Source: Micromonospora chalcea (lineage in GTDB: Bacteria > Actinomycetota > Actinomycetes > Mycobacteriales > Micromonosporaceae). From it: DNA of 64,000 bases. The notes under the pieces were generated by a model. That model made no database searches and was not told the DNA's origin. It saw only the letters and a list, made by a program, of their open reading frames with translations. The position numbers and the translations under genes were made by a program. This document shows positions 39,877 to 47,967 of the stretch, one piece after another. Positions within the stretch are counted from its first letter, which is position 1. Each line of letters starts with the position of its first letter. The DNA lies in contig NZ_MAGP01000143.1 in the NCBI RefSeq assembly GCF_002926165.1, forward strand, positions 62,001-126,000. Reading direction: 5' to 3'.

Positions 39877-40929
39877 ATGAGAACACCGCGCCATGACCTG
39901 TCCCGCCGCCGGCTGCTCTTCGGCGGGGCCGCGGTCTCCGCCGGGGTGCTGCTCGCCGGTTGCACCAGCAACGAGCAGAGCCCGACCGAGGCACAGACCA
40001 AGGCGGCCGGTTCCGGCGCCAACACCGAGCCGGGCAAGAAGGTGACCATCGGCTTCTCCGCCCCGGCCGCCGACCACGGCTGGATCGCCGCCATCACGAA
40101 CAACGCCAAGGCGCAGGCCGGGGCGTACCAGGACGTGGAGCTGAAGTCGGTGGAGGCCGGCGCGGACGCGGCGGCCCAGCGGGCGGCGCTGTCCACGCTG
40201 ATCTCGCAGAAGCCCGACGTGATCGTGCTGCTGCCGCACGACGGCAAGGAGCTCAACGCGTTCGGCCTGGAGGCGATGAAGGCCGGCATCCCGGTGGTGA
40301 ACCTGGACCGGGCCTTCCCGGACGCGCGCGCCTACCGGTGCCAGATCAAGGGCGACAACTACGGCATGGGGGTGGCCGCCGCCACGTACATCGCCGAGCA
40401 GCTCAAGACCAAGGGCGTGAGCAACCCGGTGATCGGCGAGATCCCCGGCATCGAGTCGCTGGAGCTGACCCAGGAACGGTCCAAGGGGTTCGCCGACACG
40501 CTCGCCTCGTACGGGTTCAAGGTCGCCAACCGGCGTCCGGCGGAGTTCACGGTCGACTCCGGTCAGCAGGCCGCCACCGGCCTGTTCCAGGCGCTGCCGA
40601 AGATCGACGCGGTCTGGAACCACGACGACGACCAGGGCATCGGCGTGCTCGCGGCGGTCAACCAGGCCAACCGCAAGGAATTCATCATGGTCGGCGGCGC
40701 CGGCTCCAAGAAGGCCATGGAGGACATCGCCGCCGACAACACGGTCCTCAAGGCCACAGTCACCTACAGCCCGTCGATGGCTTCCTCGGCCATCTCCCTG
40801 GCCCGCCTGATCGGCCAGGGCAAGGGCATGTCCGACCTGGTCGAACTCCAGGTACCGAAGGAGATCGTGCTCGCCTCCGAGACGATCACCAAGGAGAACG
40901 CGAGCGACTACCTGAAGCTCGGGTTCTGA
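39877..40929 (+). CDS. Sugar ABC importer substrate-binding lipoprotein (Tat-exported)
   Basis: 350-aa periplasmic-type binding protein family 4 (RbsB-like). It has a twin-arginine signal SRRRLLFGG and a lipobox LLAGC with Cys at ~28. The core KVTIGFSAPAADHGWIAAI and the hinge NHDDDQGIGVL are typical of ribose/xylose/inositol binders. A 93-bp gap after the permease contains AGGAGG just before ATG 39877. Ligand unknown; the neighbours favour a cyclitol, pentose or oxidised sugar. Confidence 0.93.
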   Translation: MRTPRHDLSRRRLLFGGAAVSAGVLLAGCTSNEQSPTEAQTKAAGSGANTEPGKKVTIGFSAPAADHGWIAAITNNAKAQAGAYQDVELKSVEAGADAAAQRAALSTLISQKPDVIVLLPHDGKELNAFGLEAMKAGIPVVNLDRAFPDARAYRCQIKGDNYGMGVAAATYIAEQLKTKGVSNPVIGEIPGIESLELTQERSKGFADTLASYGFKVANRRPAEFTVDSGQQAATGLFQALPKIDAVWNHDDDQGIGVLAAVNQANRKEFIMVGGAGSKKAMEDIAADNTVLKATVTYSPSMASSAISLARLIGQGKGMSDLVELQVPKEIVLASETITKENASDYLKLGF

Positions 40930-40949
40930 CACACGGGGGGAGACCCACC

Positions 40950-42155
40950 TTGTCCAGTCACGACAGCATCCTGCGGGTCGGCATGGTCGGCTACGCGTTC
41001 ATGGGCGCCGCGCACTCCCAGGCGTGGCGCACCGTGAACCGGGTGTTCGACCTGCCGTCCCGGGTACGGATGGCGCTCGTCTGCGGCCGGGACGAGCCGA
41101 AGGTGGCCGAGGCCGCCGACCGGCTCGGCTGGGACGGCTACACCACCGACTGGCGGCGGCTCGTCGAGTCCGACGAGATCGACGTGGTCGACATCTGCAC
41201 GCCGGGGGACAGTCACCGCGAGATCGCGCTCGCCGCGCTCGCCGCGGGCAAGCACGTGCTGTGCGAGAAGCCGCTGGCGAACAGCGTCGCCGAGGCCCGC
41301 GAGATGGCCGAGGCCGCGACCCGTGCCCGGGCGTCCGGGGTACGCGCGATGTGCGGCTTCAACTACCGGCGGGTGCCGGCGGTCGCCCTGATGCGGCAGC
41401 TGGTGGCCGACGGGCGGATCGGCGAGATCCGGCACGTCCGGGCGGTCTACCTCCAGGACTGGATCGTCGATCCGCAGTTCCCGCTGGTGTGGCGGTTGCA
41501 GAAGGACAGGGCGGGCTCCGGCGCGCTCGGCGACATCGGCGCGCACATCATCGACCTGACCCAGTACGTCACCGGTCAGCTCGTCACCGGGGTCAGCGCG
41601 CTGACCGAGACGTTCGTCCGCCAGCGGCCACTGGTCGCCGGGTCGAGCGGCCTGGCCGCGCAGGCCGACGGCAACGGCAGCGCCATGGGGCAGGTGACGG
41701 TGGACGACGCGGCGGTGTTCGTGGCCCGGCTCGACGGGGGAGCGCTGGCCACGTACGAGGCGACCCGGTTCGCCACCGGCCGCAAGAACGCGCTGCGGGT
41801 CGAGATCAACGGCTCGCGCGGCAGCGTCGTGTTCGACCTGGAACGCCTCAACGAGCTGGAGTTCCTGGACGCCACCCGGCCCGCCGCCGAACAGGGCTTC
41901 AGCCGGATCCTGGTGACCGAGCCGGACCACCCGTACCTGGGCGCGTGGTGGCCGCCCGGCCACATCATCGGCTACGAGCACTCCTTCACCCACCAGGCGC
42001 GCGACTTCGTCGAGGCGGTCGCCACCGGCGCCGACCCGGCCCCGTCGTTCGCCGACGCGCTGCAGGTCCAGCTCGTGCTCGACGCGGTGACCCGCTCGGC
42101 CGAGCGGGCCGCCTGGACGGAGGTGGAGCCAGCGCTGGCCGAAGCTTCCGCCTGA
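40950..42155 (+). CDS. Gfo/Idh/MocA-family NAD(P)-dependent oxidoreductase
   Basis: 401-aa dehydrogenase with a Rossmann motif VGMVGYAFMGAAHSQAW, the family motif CEKPLANS (~res 107) and the C-terminal substrate sheet with DIGAHIIDLTQYV. Members oxidise sugars, inositols or 3-keto sugars. I use TTG 40950, which has GGGGGGA 8 nt upstream and matches the family N terminus; the first internal ATG would cut into the nucleotide fold. Follows the SBP by 20 nt, so it probably acts on the imported sugar. Confidence 0.92.
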   Translation: MSSHDSILRVGMVGYAFMGAAHSQAWRTVNRVFDLPSRVRMALVCGRDEPKVAEAADRLGWDGYTTDWRRLVESDEIDVVDICTPGDSHREIALAALAAGKHVLCEKPLANSVAEAREMAEAATRARASGVRAMCGFNYRRVPAVALMRQLVADGRIGEIRHVRAVYLQDWIVDPQFPLVWRLQKDRAGSGALGDIGAHIIDLTQYVTGQLVTGVSALTETFVRQRPLVAGSSGLAAQADGNGSAMGQVTVDDAAVFVARLDGGALATYEATRFATGRKNALRVEINGSRGSVVFDLERLNELEFLDATRPAAEQGFSRILVTEPDHPYLGAWWPPGHIIGYEHSFTHQARDFVEAVATGADPAPSFADALQVQLVLDAVTRSAERAAWTEVEPALAEASA

Positions 42156-42160
42156 TCCGA

Positions 42161-42233
42161 GGCGGGCCAGGCCCGCCCGACACTCACCGGCGCCGGCCGG
42201 CGAGGGCCCGCCGCGGTTGCGCCCCGCGGCGGG
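42161..42233 (+). terminator. Two GC hairpins after the ABC/Gfo-Idh unit
   Basis: GGCGGGCC/GGCCCGCC at 42161-42177 and the perfect 10-bp stem CCCGCCGCGG/CCGCGGCGGG at 42207-42216 and 42224-42233. No T-run follows, so termination would be partial or factor-dependent. They separate the importer unit from the Ebo-type operon. Confidence 0.55.
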
Positions 42234-42293
42234 GACGAGGCCGGCTCCGGGGAGCGTGCCGCCGGTGTCCGCCGGCACGACCAGCACGGCCCT

Positions 42294-42330
42294 CCGGTGC
42301 GGCCGGACCGGGATTCCCCGGCCGCACCGG
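42294..42330 (+). promoter_or_regulatory. Leader hairpin upstream of the Ebo-type operon
   Basis: Perfect 13-bp inverted repeat CCGGTGCGGCCGG (42294-42306) with its complement at 42318-42330, 11-nt loop. It ends 18 nt before GGAGGT and 31 nt before the first ATG. Possible attenuator or mRNA-stabilising element; no T-run, no riboswitch class recognised. Confidence 0.5.
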
Positions 42331-42361
42331 CGGACCGGCCTTACCTGGGGAGGTAGCGCGA

Positions 42362-43510
42362 ATGCGTACGGGTGTGTGGCTGGTGGGTGCGCGCGGCTCG
42401 ACACCGACCACCGCCGTGGTCGGCGGGCTGGCCCTGCGGGCCGGGCTCACCGCGCCGACCGGATGCGTGACCGAGCTGCCCGACCTGCGCGGGCCCGCCC
42501 TGCCGGGCTTCGCCGATCTCGTCTTCGGCGGCCACGACGTGGTCGCGACCCCGCTCACCAAACGCGCCGAGGCGCTCGCCGCCGCCGGCGTGCTGCCCGC
42601 CCGGCTGGCCGATGCCGTCGCGCCCGACCTGGCCGCCGTCGAGGCGGCGCTGCGACCCGCGCCGGTCGAGGGCGACCAGGGCAACCGGATCGCCGCGGTG
42701 GTGCGCGACCTGACCGGGTTCCGCACCCGGCACGGGCTGGACCGGGTAGTCGTGGTGAACGTCGCCGCCACCGAGCCGGCGCCCGCACCGCACCCGGCCC
42801 ACCACGACCTGGCCACGCTGCGCGACGCGCTGACCGGCCCGGCCGGCGTGCTGCCGCCCAGCTCCGCCTACGCGTACGCGGCGTTCACCGCCGGCTGCCC
42901 GTACGTGGACTTCACCCCGTCCACCGGCGCCCGCCTGCCGGCCCTGGCCGCGCTCGCCGCCGAACGCGGGCTGCCGTACGCCGGGCACGACGGCAAGACC
43001 GGCGAGACGCTGCTCAAGTCGGTGCTCGCGCCGATGTTCGCGATGCGGCACCTCGCCGTGCGCTCCTGGTCCGGCACGAACCTGCTCGGCGGCGGCGACG
43101 GCGCCACGCTCGCCGACCCGGCCGCCAACGCCGCCAAGGTCGGCAGCAAGCAGCGGGTGCTCGCCGAGACGCTCGGCTACCTGCCCCAGGGCGGCACCCG
43201 GATCGAGTACGTCGAGGAACTGGGCGACTTCAAGACCGCCTGGGACCTGATCACGTTCGCCGGTTTCCTCGGCACCGGCATGCGGATGGAGTTCACCTGG
43301 CACGGCTGCGACTCGGCGCTCGCCGCGCCGCTCGTGCTGGACCTGGCCCGGCTCACCGCCGCCGCGCACGCCGCCGGCCGCCACGGCCCGCTGACCGAAC
43401 TGGCGTTCTTCTTCAAGGACCCGCTCGGCGCGACCGGCCACGCGCTCGGCGAGCAGTGGACGGTGCTGCGGGACTTCGCCGCCGACCTGCACGCCCGGGC
43501 GACGTCGTGA
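42362..43510 (+). CDS. Inositol-3-phosphate synthase homologue (Ebo-type operon, gene 1)
   Basis: 382 aa of the myo-inositol-1-phosphate synthase family, which cyclises glucose 6-phosphate with NAD. It shows the nucleotide loop VGARGSTPTT at the N terminus, GHDGKTGETLLKSVLAPMF near 207, and the adjacent SGTNLLGGGDGATLADP region, a signature of the catalytic domain. ATG 42362 follows GGAGGT by 7 nt. It occupies the place where cyanobacterial ebo clusters often carry EboD, a dehydroquinate-synthase-like cyclase, so both types supply a cyclitol (inference). It may not be the housekeeping inositol enzyme. Confidence 0.88.
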   Translation: MRTGVWLVGARGSTPTTAVVGGLALRAGLTAPTGCVTELPDLRGPALPGFADLVFGGHDVVATPLTKRAEALAAAGVLPARLADAVAPDLAAVEAALRPAPVEGDQGNRIAAVVRDLTGFRTRHGLDRVVVVNVAATEPAPAPHPAHHDLATLRDALTGPAGVLPPSSAYAYAAFTAGCPYVDFTPSTGARLPALAALAAERGLPYAGHDGKTGETLLKSVLAPMFAMRHLAVRSWSGTNLLGGGDGATLADPAANAAKVGSKQRVLAETLGYLPQGGTRIEYVEELGDFKTAWDLITFAGFLGTGMRMEFTWHGCDSALAAPLVLDLARLTAAAHAAGRHGPLTELAFFFKDPLGATGHALGEQWTVLRDFAADLHARATS

Positions 43511-44415
43511 CCCGCCTGGCCGACCTGGCCGAACTGGTCCGGGCGCCGGCCGCGCTCTCCGTACCCGGGGACGTGCTGTCCGGCGCCGCCGCGGCCGGGG
43601 CGCTGGACCGCCGGACGCCCGCCCTGGCCGGCGCGTCGGTGCTGCTCTACTGGGCCGGGATGGCCGCCAACGACTGGGCGGACCGGCGGCTGGACGCTGT
43701 CGAACGGCCGGAGCGGCCGATCCCGTCCGGCCGGGTGCGCCCGTCGGTGGCACTCGGCGTCGCGTCCGGCCTGACCGCCGCCGGGCTCGCGGTAGCCACC
43801 GCCGCCGGGGGCCGCCGGGCGGCGGCGGTCGCGCTCCCGCTCGCCGCCACGATCTGGGGGTACGACCTGCGCGCCAAGAACACCGCCGCCGGCCCGGCGG
43901 TGATGGCCGCCTGCCGAGGGCTGGACGTGCTGCTCGGCGCGTCCGGCGGCCGGGTGGTCCGGGCGCTGCCCGCAGCGCTCACCATCGCCGCGCACACCTG
44001 GACGGTGACCGCGCTGTCCCGCCGCGAGGTGACCGGCGCGGACCGGCGTCTGCCGGGCCTCACGCTGGCCGGCACCGCGCTGATCGCGTTCACCACCCCG
44101 GCCCGGCCCACCGTGTTAAGCGGGGCCCCCTCCTCTACCGGATGCGTTAAGAGGGGGCCCTTCCTTCGGCTCGGGGAGCTGGTGCCCGAGGTGCTCGCGG
44201 CCGGGTACGCCGCCCGGTACGGCCGGGCGCAGGCCCGGGTGCTCGCCGATCCGTCACCGGCCCGGGTGCGGGCCGCCGTCGGGGCCGGGATCACCGGGCT
44301 GCCCGCCTTGCAGGGTTCGCTCACCGCCCGCGCCGGGGCGCGGTTGCTCGGCCTCGCCGTGGCCGGCGCCGCCCCGCTCGGCCGCCGCCTGGCCCGACTG
44401 ATCTCCCCGACATGA
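43507..44415 (+). CDS. eboC: EboC-like UbiA-family prenyltransferase
   Basis: 302-aa polytopic membrane enzyme that would transfer a prenyl diphosphate to a polar acceptor. The Mg-binding motif N55-D56-x2-D59-x3-D63 (NDWADRRLD) is intact; the second Asp-rich motif is reduced to YDLRAKNT, as in many EboC-like proteins. GTG 43507 overlaps the cyclase stop. Codons for ~17 residues (VLSGAPSSTGCVKRGPF) come from a palindromic repeat at 44115-44160 that keeps the frame, placed between hydrophobic segments. Prenyl donor is probably supplied by the synthase at 49355. Confidence 0.85.
   Translation: MTRLADLAELVRAPAALSVPGDVLSGAAAAGALDRRTPALAGASVLLYWAGMAANDWADRRLDAVERPERPIPSGRVRPSVALGVASGLTAAGLAVATAAGGRRAAAVALPLAATIWGYDLRAKNTAAGPAVMAACRGLDVLLGASGGRVVRALPAALTIAAHTWTVTALSRREVTGADRRLPGLTLAGTALIAFTTPARPTVLSGAPSSTGCVKRGPFLRLGELVPEVLAAGYAARYGRAQARVLADPSPARVRAAVGAGITGLPALQGSLTARAGARLLGLAVAGAAPLGRRLARLISPT
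44115..44160. repeat. Palindromic repeat element inside eboC
   Basis: GTTAAG occurs at 44115-44120 and 44146-44151, each followed by a GGGGCCC run. GGGCCCCCTC (44123-44132) and GAGGGGGCCC (44151-44160) are perfect inverted arms. The layout (GTTAAG, GC-rich palindrome, TACCGGATGC centre) resembles small dispersed elements I recall from Micromonosporaceae intergenic regions. It reads through eboC without a stop. Confidence 0.7.
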
Positions 44416-45287
44416 CCGCCGCCGACCCGCTGCCCGGCCCGGGCGCGCTGCGTTTCGGGTACGGCACCAACGGCTTCGCCAACCACCGCCTCGGTGACGC
44501 GCTCGCCGTTCTCGCCGACCTCGGCTACCAGGGCGTCGCGCTCACCCTGGACCACGACCATCTGGACCCGTTCGCCCCCGGCCTGGCCCGCCGGGTGGCC
44601 GCCGTGCGCCGCCGGCTGGACGCGCTCGGGCTGTCGGTGGTGGTCGAGACCGGCGCCCGCTACCTGCTCGACCCCTGGCACAAGCACGCGCCGACGCTGC
44701 TGCACGACGACCCGGCCCGGCGGGTGGAGCTCCTGCGCCGGGCCGTGCGGATCGGTGCCGAGCTGGGCGCGGAGGCGGTCTCCTTCTGGGCCGGCGTACG
44801 CCCGCCCGGCGTACCGCCCGACGTCGCCGCCGACCGCCTCGTAGCGGGCTGCGCGGTGGTCTGCGCCGAGGCGGCGGAGGCGGGCGTGCCGCTGGGCTTC
44901 GAACCGGAGCCGGGCATGTTCGTCGAGGACATCGCCGGGTGGCGGCGGCTGCGCGAGGCGCTCGGCGCGCCGCCCGGCTTCGGCATCACGCTCGACATCG
45001 GGCACTGCCGGTGCCTGGAGCCGCTGCCGGTGCCGCGGTGCGTGTCCGAGGTCGCCGCGCACCTGGTCAACGTGCAGATCGACGACATGCGCCGGGGCGT
45101 GCACGAGCACCTGGAGTTCGGCGCCGGCGAGATCGACTTCCCGCCGGTGCTGCGTGCCCTGGCCGACGCCGGCTACCGCGGGCTGGTGGCGGTGGAGCTG
45201 CCCCGGCACTCGCACGCGGCACCGGCCGTCGCCGCCCGCTCACTGGACTTCCTGCGCGCCGCCGCCTCGCGCGGCGAGGGGCGGTGA
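44412..45287 (+). CDS. Sugar phosphate isomerase/epimerase (AP-endonuclease-2 TIM barrel)
   Basis: 291-aa soluble TIM barrel of the xylose-isomerase-like superfamily, with metal ligand-type residues in FEPEPGMFVED (~res 155), LDIGHCRC (~195), VNVQIDDM (~220) and VELPRHSH (~260). Family members epimerise or isomerise sugars and inososes. It overlaps eboC by 4 nt. In the pathway it could process the cyclitol or keto-sugar intermediate (inference). Confidence 0.88.
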   Translation: MTAADPLPGPGALRFGYGTNGFANHRLGDALAVLADLGYQGVALTLDHDHLDPFAPGLARRVAAVRRRLDALGLSVVVETGARYLLDPWHKHAPTLLHDDPARRVELLRRAVRIGAELGAEAVSFWAGVRPPGVPPDVAADRLVAGCAVVCAEAAEAGVPLGFEPEPGMFVEDIAGWRRLREALGAPPGFGITLDIGHCRCLEPLPVPRCVSEVAAHLVNVQIDDMRRGVHEHLEFGAGEIDFPPVLRALADAGYRGLVAVELPRHSHAAPAVAARSLDFLRAAASRGEGR

Positions 45288-45321
45288 CCCACCACCTTCC
45301 ACCCGGCAGAGGGGAGACGGC

Positions 45322-45927
45322 ATGACACCCGACCGACTGCGCGCCGCGCTTCGGGGCGTACCCGATCCGCAGTGGCTGGACGCGGCGCTGCGCCGCGTCG
45401 CGACCGAACCCACGGCGATCGAACGGTTCTTCGTCACCGCCGCCCGGCGGTGCGGTCGCGGGCCGCTGCCCGACCCGCCCGGCTGGACGGCCGACGAGGC
45501 GGCCCGCGCGCTGCTGCTGGCCACGCTGCCGAACGGCCACGCCGCCGCGGCCGAGACGCTCTACCGGCAGGGCGACGCCGCCGAGAAACGCGCCGTGCTG
45601 CGCGCGCTGCCGCTGCTGCCCATCGGCGCGGAGTGCGTGCCGCTGCTGCACGACGCGATCCGCACAAACGACACCCGGCTGGTCGCCGCCGCGCTCGGCC
45701 CGTACGCCCGGCACCTGGAGCAGCCGGCCTGGCGGCAGGCGGTGCTCAAGTGCGTGTTCACCGGCGTGCCCCTGGCGGTCGTCGACGACCTGCCGGAGCG
45801 GGCCGACGGCGAGCTGGCCCGGATGCTCGCCGCGTACGCCGCCGAGCGGCACGCCGCCGGCCGGACCATGCCCGACGACGCGGCCGACCTGCTGCGCCGG
45901 CTGACCATCCCCACCCCGGAGGCGTGA
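45322..45927 (+). CDS. eboA: EboA-domain metabolite traffic protein
   Basis: 201-aa, helical, soluble. The sequence AAETLYRQGDAAEKRAVLRALPLLP followed by DAIRTNDTRLVAAALGPYARHL is characteristic of EboA, a family known only from ebo clusters and without defined biochemistry. In Nostoc punctiforme the ebo genes are needed to move the scytonemin monomer to the periplasm. ATG 45322 follows GAGGGGAG. Placed between the isomerase (34-bp gap) and TatD gene (1-bp gap). Confidence 0.82.
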   Translation: MTPDRLRAALRGVPDPQWLDAALRRVATEPTAIERFFVTAARRCGRGPLPDPPGWTADEAARALLLATLPNGHAAAAETLYRQGDAAEKRAVLRALPLLPIGAECVPLLHDAIRTNDTRLVAAALGPYARHLEQPAWRQAVLKCVFTGVPLAVVDDLPERADGELARMLAAYAAERHAAGRTMPDDAADLLRRLTIPTPEA

Positions 45928-45928
45928 C

Positions 45929-46780
45929 ATGCGCATCTTCGACCCGCACATCCACATGACGTCCCGCACCACCGACGACTACGAGCGGATGGCCGCCGCC
46001 GGGGTCCGCGCGCTGGTCGAGCCGGCGTTCTGGCTGGGCCAGCCGCGCACCAGCGTGGACAGCTTCGTGGACTACTTCGACTCGCTGATCGGCTGGGAGC
46101 CGTTCCGGGCCGGGCAGTTCGGCATCCGGCACCACGCCACAGTGGCGCTCAACCCGAAGGAGGCGAACGACCCGCGCTGCCGCCCGGTGCTCGACCTGCT
46201 GCCCCGCTACCTGGACAAGGACGGCGTGGTGGCCGTCGGCGAGATCGGCTACGACGCGATGACGCCGGCCGAGGACGCCGCGCTGGCCGGGCAGCTCGCC
46301 CTGGCCGTCGCGTACGACCTGCCCGCGCTGGTGCACACGCCGCACCGGGACAAGGCACGCGGCGTACGGCGCACGCTCGACGTGGTCGCCGAGTCGGACA
46401 TCGCGCCGGAACGGGTGCTCGTCGACCACCTCAACGAGGTGACTGTGGGGCTGGTCCGGGACACCGGCTGCTGGCTGGGCTTCTCCATCTACCCGGAGAC
46501 GAAGATGTCGCCGCCGCGCATGGTCGAGCTGCTGAAGCGGTACGGGACCGAGCGGATGCTGGTCAACTCGGCCGCCGACTGGGGGCGGTCGGACCCGCTG
46601 CTGACCCGGGCCACCGGGGAGGCGATGCAGCTGGCCGGGTTCAGCGCCGACGACGTGGACCGGGTGCTGTGGCGCAACCCGGTCGAGTTCTACGGCCAGT
46701 CCGGCCGGCTCGACCTGACCGCCCTGGAGGCGAGCGACCCCACCTTCGCCGGCAACTCGATACTGCGCGGAGGCGAATGA
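45929..46780 (+). CDS. eboB: TatD-family metal-dependent hydrolase (EboB-like)
   Basis: 283 aa, amidohydrolase-type TIM barrel. It starts MRIFDPHIHMTSRTTDDYERM, where the two His would bind metal, then has VGEIGYD (~112) with the conserved Glu, LVHTPHRDK (~140) and a late Asp in NSAADWGRSDP. This matches the TatD/EboB class found in ebo clusters rather than the housekeeping DNase TatD. Substrate unknown. The ATG of the next gene shares the last base of the stop. Confidence 0.87.
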   Translation: MRIFDPHIHMTSRTTDDYERMAAAGVRALVEPAFWLGQPRTSVDSFVDYFDSLIGWEPFRAGQFGIRHHATVALNPKEANDPRCRPVLDLLPRYLDKDGVVAVGEIGYDAMTPAEDAALAGQLALAVAYDLPALVHTPHRDKARGVRRTLDVVAESDIAPERVLVDHLNEVTVGLVRDTGCWLGFSIYPETKMSPPRMVELLKRYGTERMLVNSAADWGRSDPLLTRATGEAMQLAGFSADDVDRVLWRNPVEFYGQSGRLDLTALEASDPTFAGNSILRGGE

Positions 46781-47967
46781 TGCGGCTGCGCCACGCCGAC
46801 GGCACGACCGTCCATCTCGGCTACTGCACGAACGTCCACCCGGCCGAGGACCTGCCCGGCATCGTCGCCCAGCTCGACACGTACGCGGTAGCGGTGCGCC
46901 GGGCGCTCGACGCCGACCTGCTCGGGCTCGGGCTCTGGCTGGCCGCGCCGGTGGCCGCCGCGCTCGCCGCCGACCCGGCGGCCCGCCGCCGGCTGCGTCA
47001 CGAGCTGACGGTACGGGGCCTGGAGGTGGTCACGCTCAACGGCTTCCCGTACGCCGCGTTCCAGGCTCCGGTGGTCAAGGGCGCGGTGTACCACCCGGAC
47101 TGGACCACGCCGCAGCGCTCGGCGTACACGCTGGACCTGGCCCGGGTGCTGGCCGACCTGCTGCCAGACGACGCGGTCCACGGGTCGGTCTCGACGCTGC
47201 CGCTGGCCTGGCGTACACCGTGGGACACCGCGCGCGCCGCGACTGCCCGGCGCCGGCTCGACGCGCTGGCCGACGGGCTGGCCGCGGTGCAGCGGGAGAC
47301 CGGCCGGGTGATCCGGGTCGGCTTCGAGCCGGAACCCGGCTGCCTGGTGGAGTCGACGGGACAAGCACGCGAGGTATTCTCAGCCATGGATACCGACCGG
47401 CTCGGGATCTGCCTGGACCTCGCACACCTGGCGTGCGCCTGGGAGCAGCCGGCGGATGCCCTGGCCGGGCTGCGTGCCGCCGGTCTCCCCGTGGTGAAGG
47501 TCCAGGTGTCCGCCGCCGTCGAGGCGCCCGATCCGGTCGGGGCGGGCGCGGCGTTGCGCCGCTTCGTCGAGCCGAGGTTCCTGCACCAGACCCGCGCGGC
47601 CGGTTGCGCCGGCGCCACCGATCCGGCCGATCCGGCGTACGCGGCCGACGACCTCGACGCCGCGCTCGACGCGGGGCTGCCCGGTGCCTGGCGGGTGCAC
47701 TACCACGTGCCGCTGCACGCCCCGCCCGAGCCGCCGCTGCGCTCCACGGTGCCGGTGCTGCGGGAGGCGCTCGCCGCGCTGTTCGCCGGTCCGGCCGCCG
47801 GCTGCGACCACCTCGACGTCGAGACGTACACCTGGGGGGTGCTGCCGGAGGCGCGGCGGCCGCGCGGCGACGCGGAGCTGGCCGCCGGCATCGCCGCCGA
47901 GCTGGCCTTCGCCCGCGACGAGCTGACCGCGCTCGGGCTGGCGCCGACGGCGGTGATGTCCTCGTGA
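46780..47967 (+). CDS. eboE: EboE-like metabolite traffic protein (TIM barrel)
   Basis: 395 aa of the xylose-isomerase-like fold: LGYCTNVHPAEDLPGIVAQLDTYAVAVRRAL at the N terminus is the EboE hallmark. GFEPEPGCLVEST (~190), CLDLAHLACAW (~213) and WRVHYHVPLH (~305) supply likely metal ligands. Two tandem ATGs (46777, 46780) exist; the second has better spacing from GGAGG. Tight overlaps on both sides show it is part of the operon. Catalytic role is not established for the family. Confidence 0.87.
   Translation: MRLRHADGTTVHLGYCTNVHPAEDLPGIVAQLDTYAVAVRRALDADLLGLGLWLAAPVAAALAADPAARRRLRHELTVRGLEVVTLNGFPYAAFQAPVVKGAVYHPDWTTPQRSAYTLDLARVLADLLPDDAVHGSVSTLPLAWRTPWDTARAATARRRLDALADGLAAVQRETGRVIRVGFEPEPGCLVESTGQAREVFSAMDTDRLGICLDLAHLACAWEQPADALAGLRAAGLPVVKVQVSAAVEAPDPVGAGAALRRFVEPRFLHQTRAAGCAGATDPADPAYAADDLDAALDAGLPGAWRVHYHVPLHAPPEPPLRSTVPVLREALAALFAGPAAGCDHLDVETYTWGVLPEARRPRGDAELAAGIAAELAFARDELTALGLAPTAVMSS

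Noticed and set aside
38233..40932. 899-residue minus-strand frame
   Set aside because: Covers the sense genes of the ABC importer; no ribosome site, no recognisable domain.
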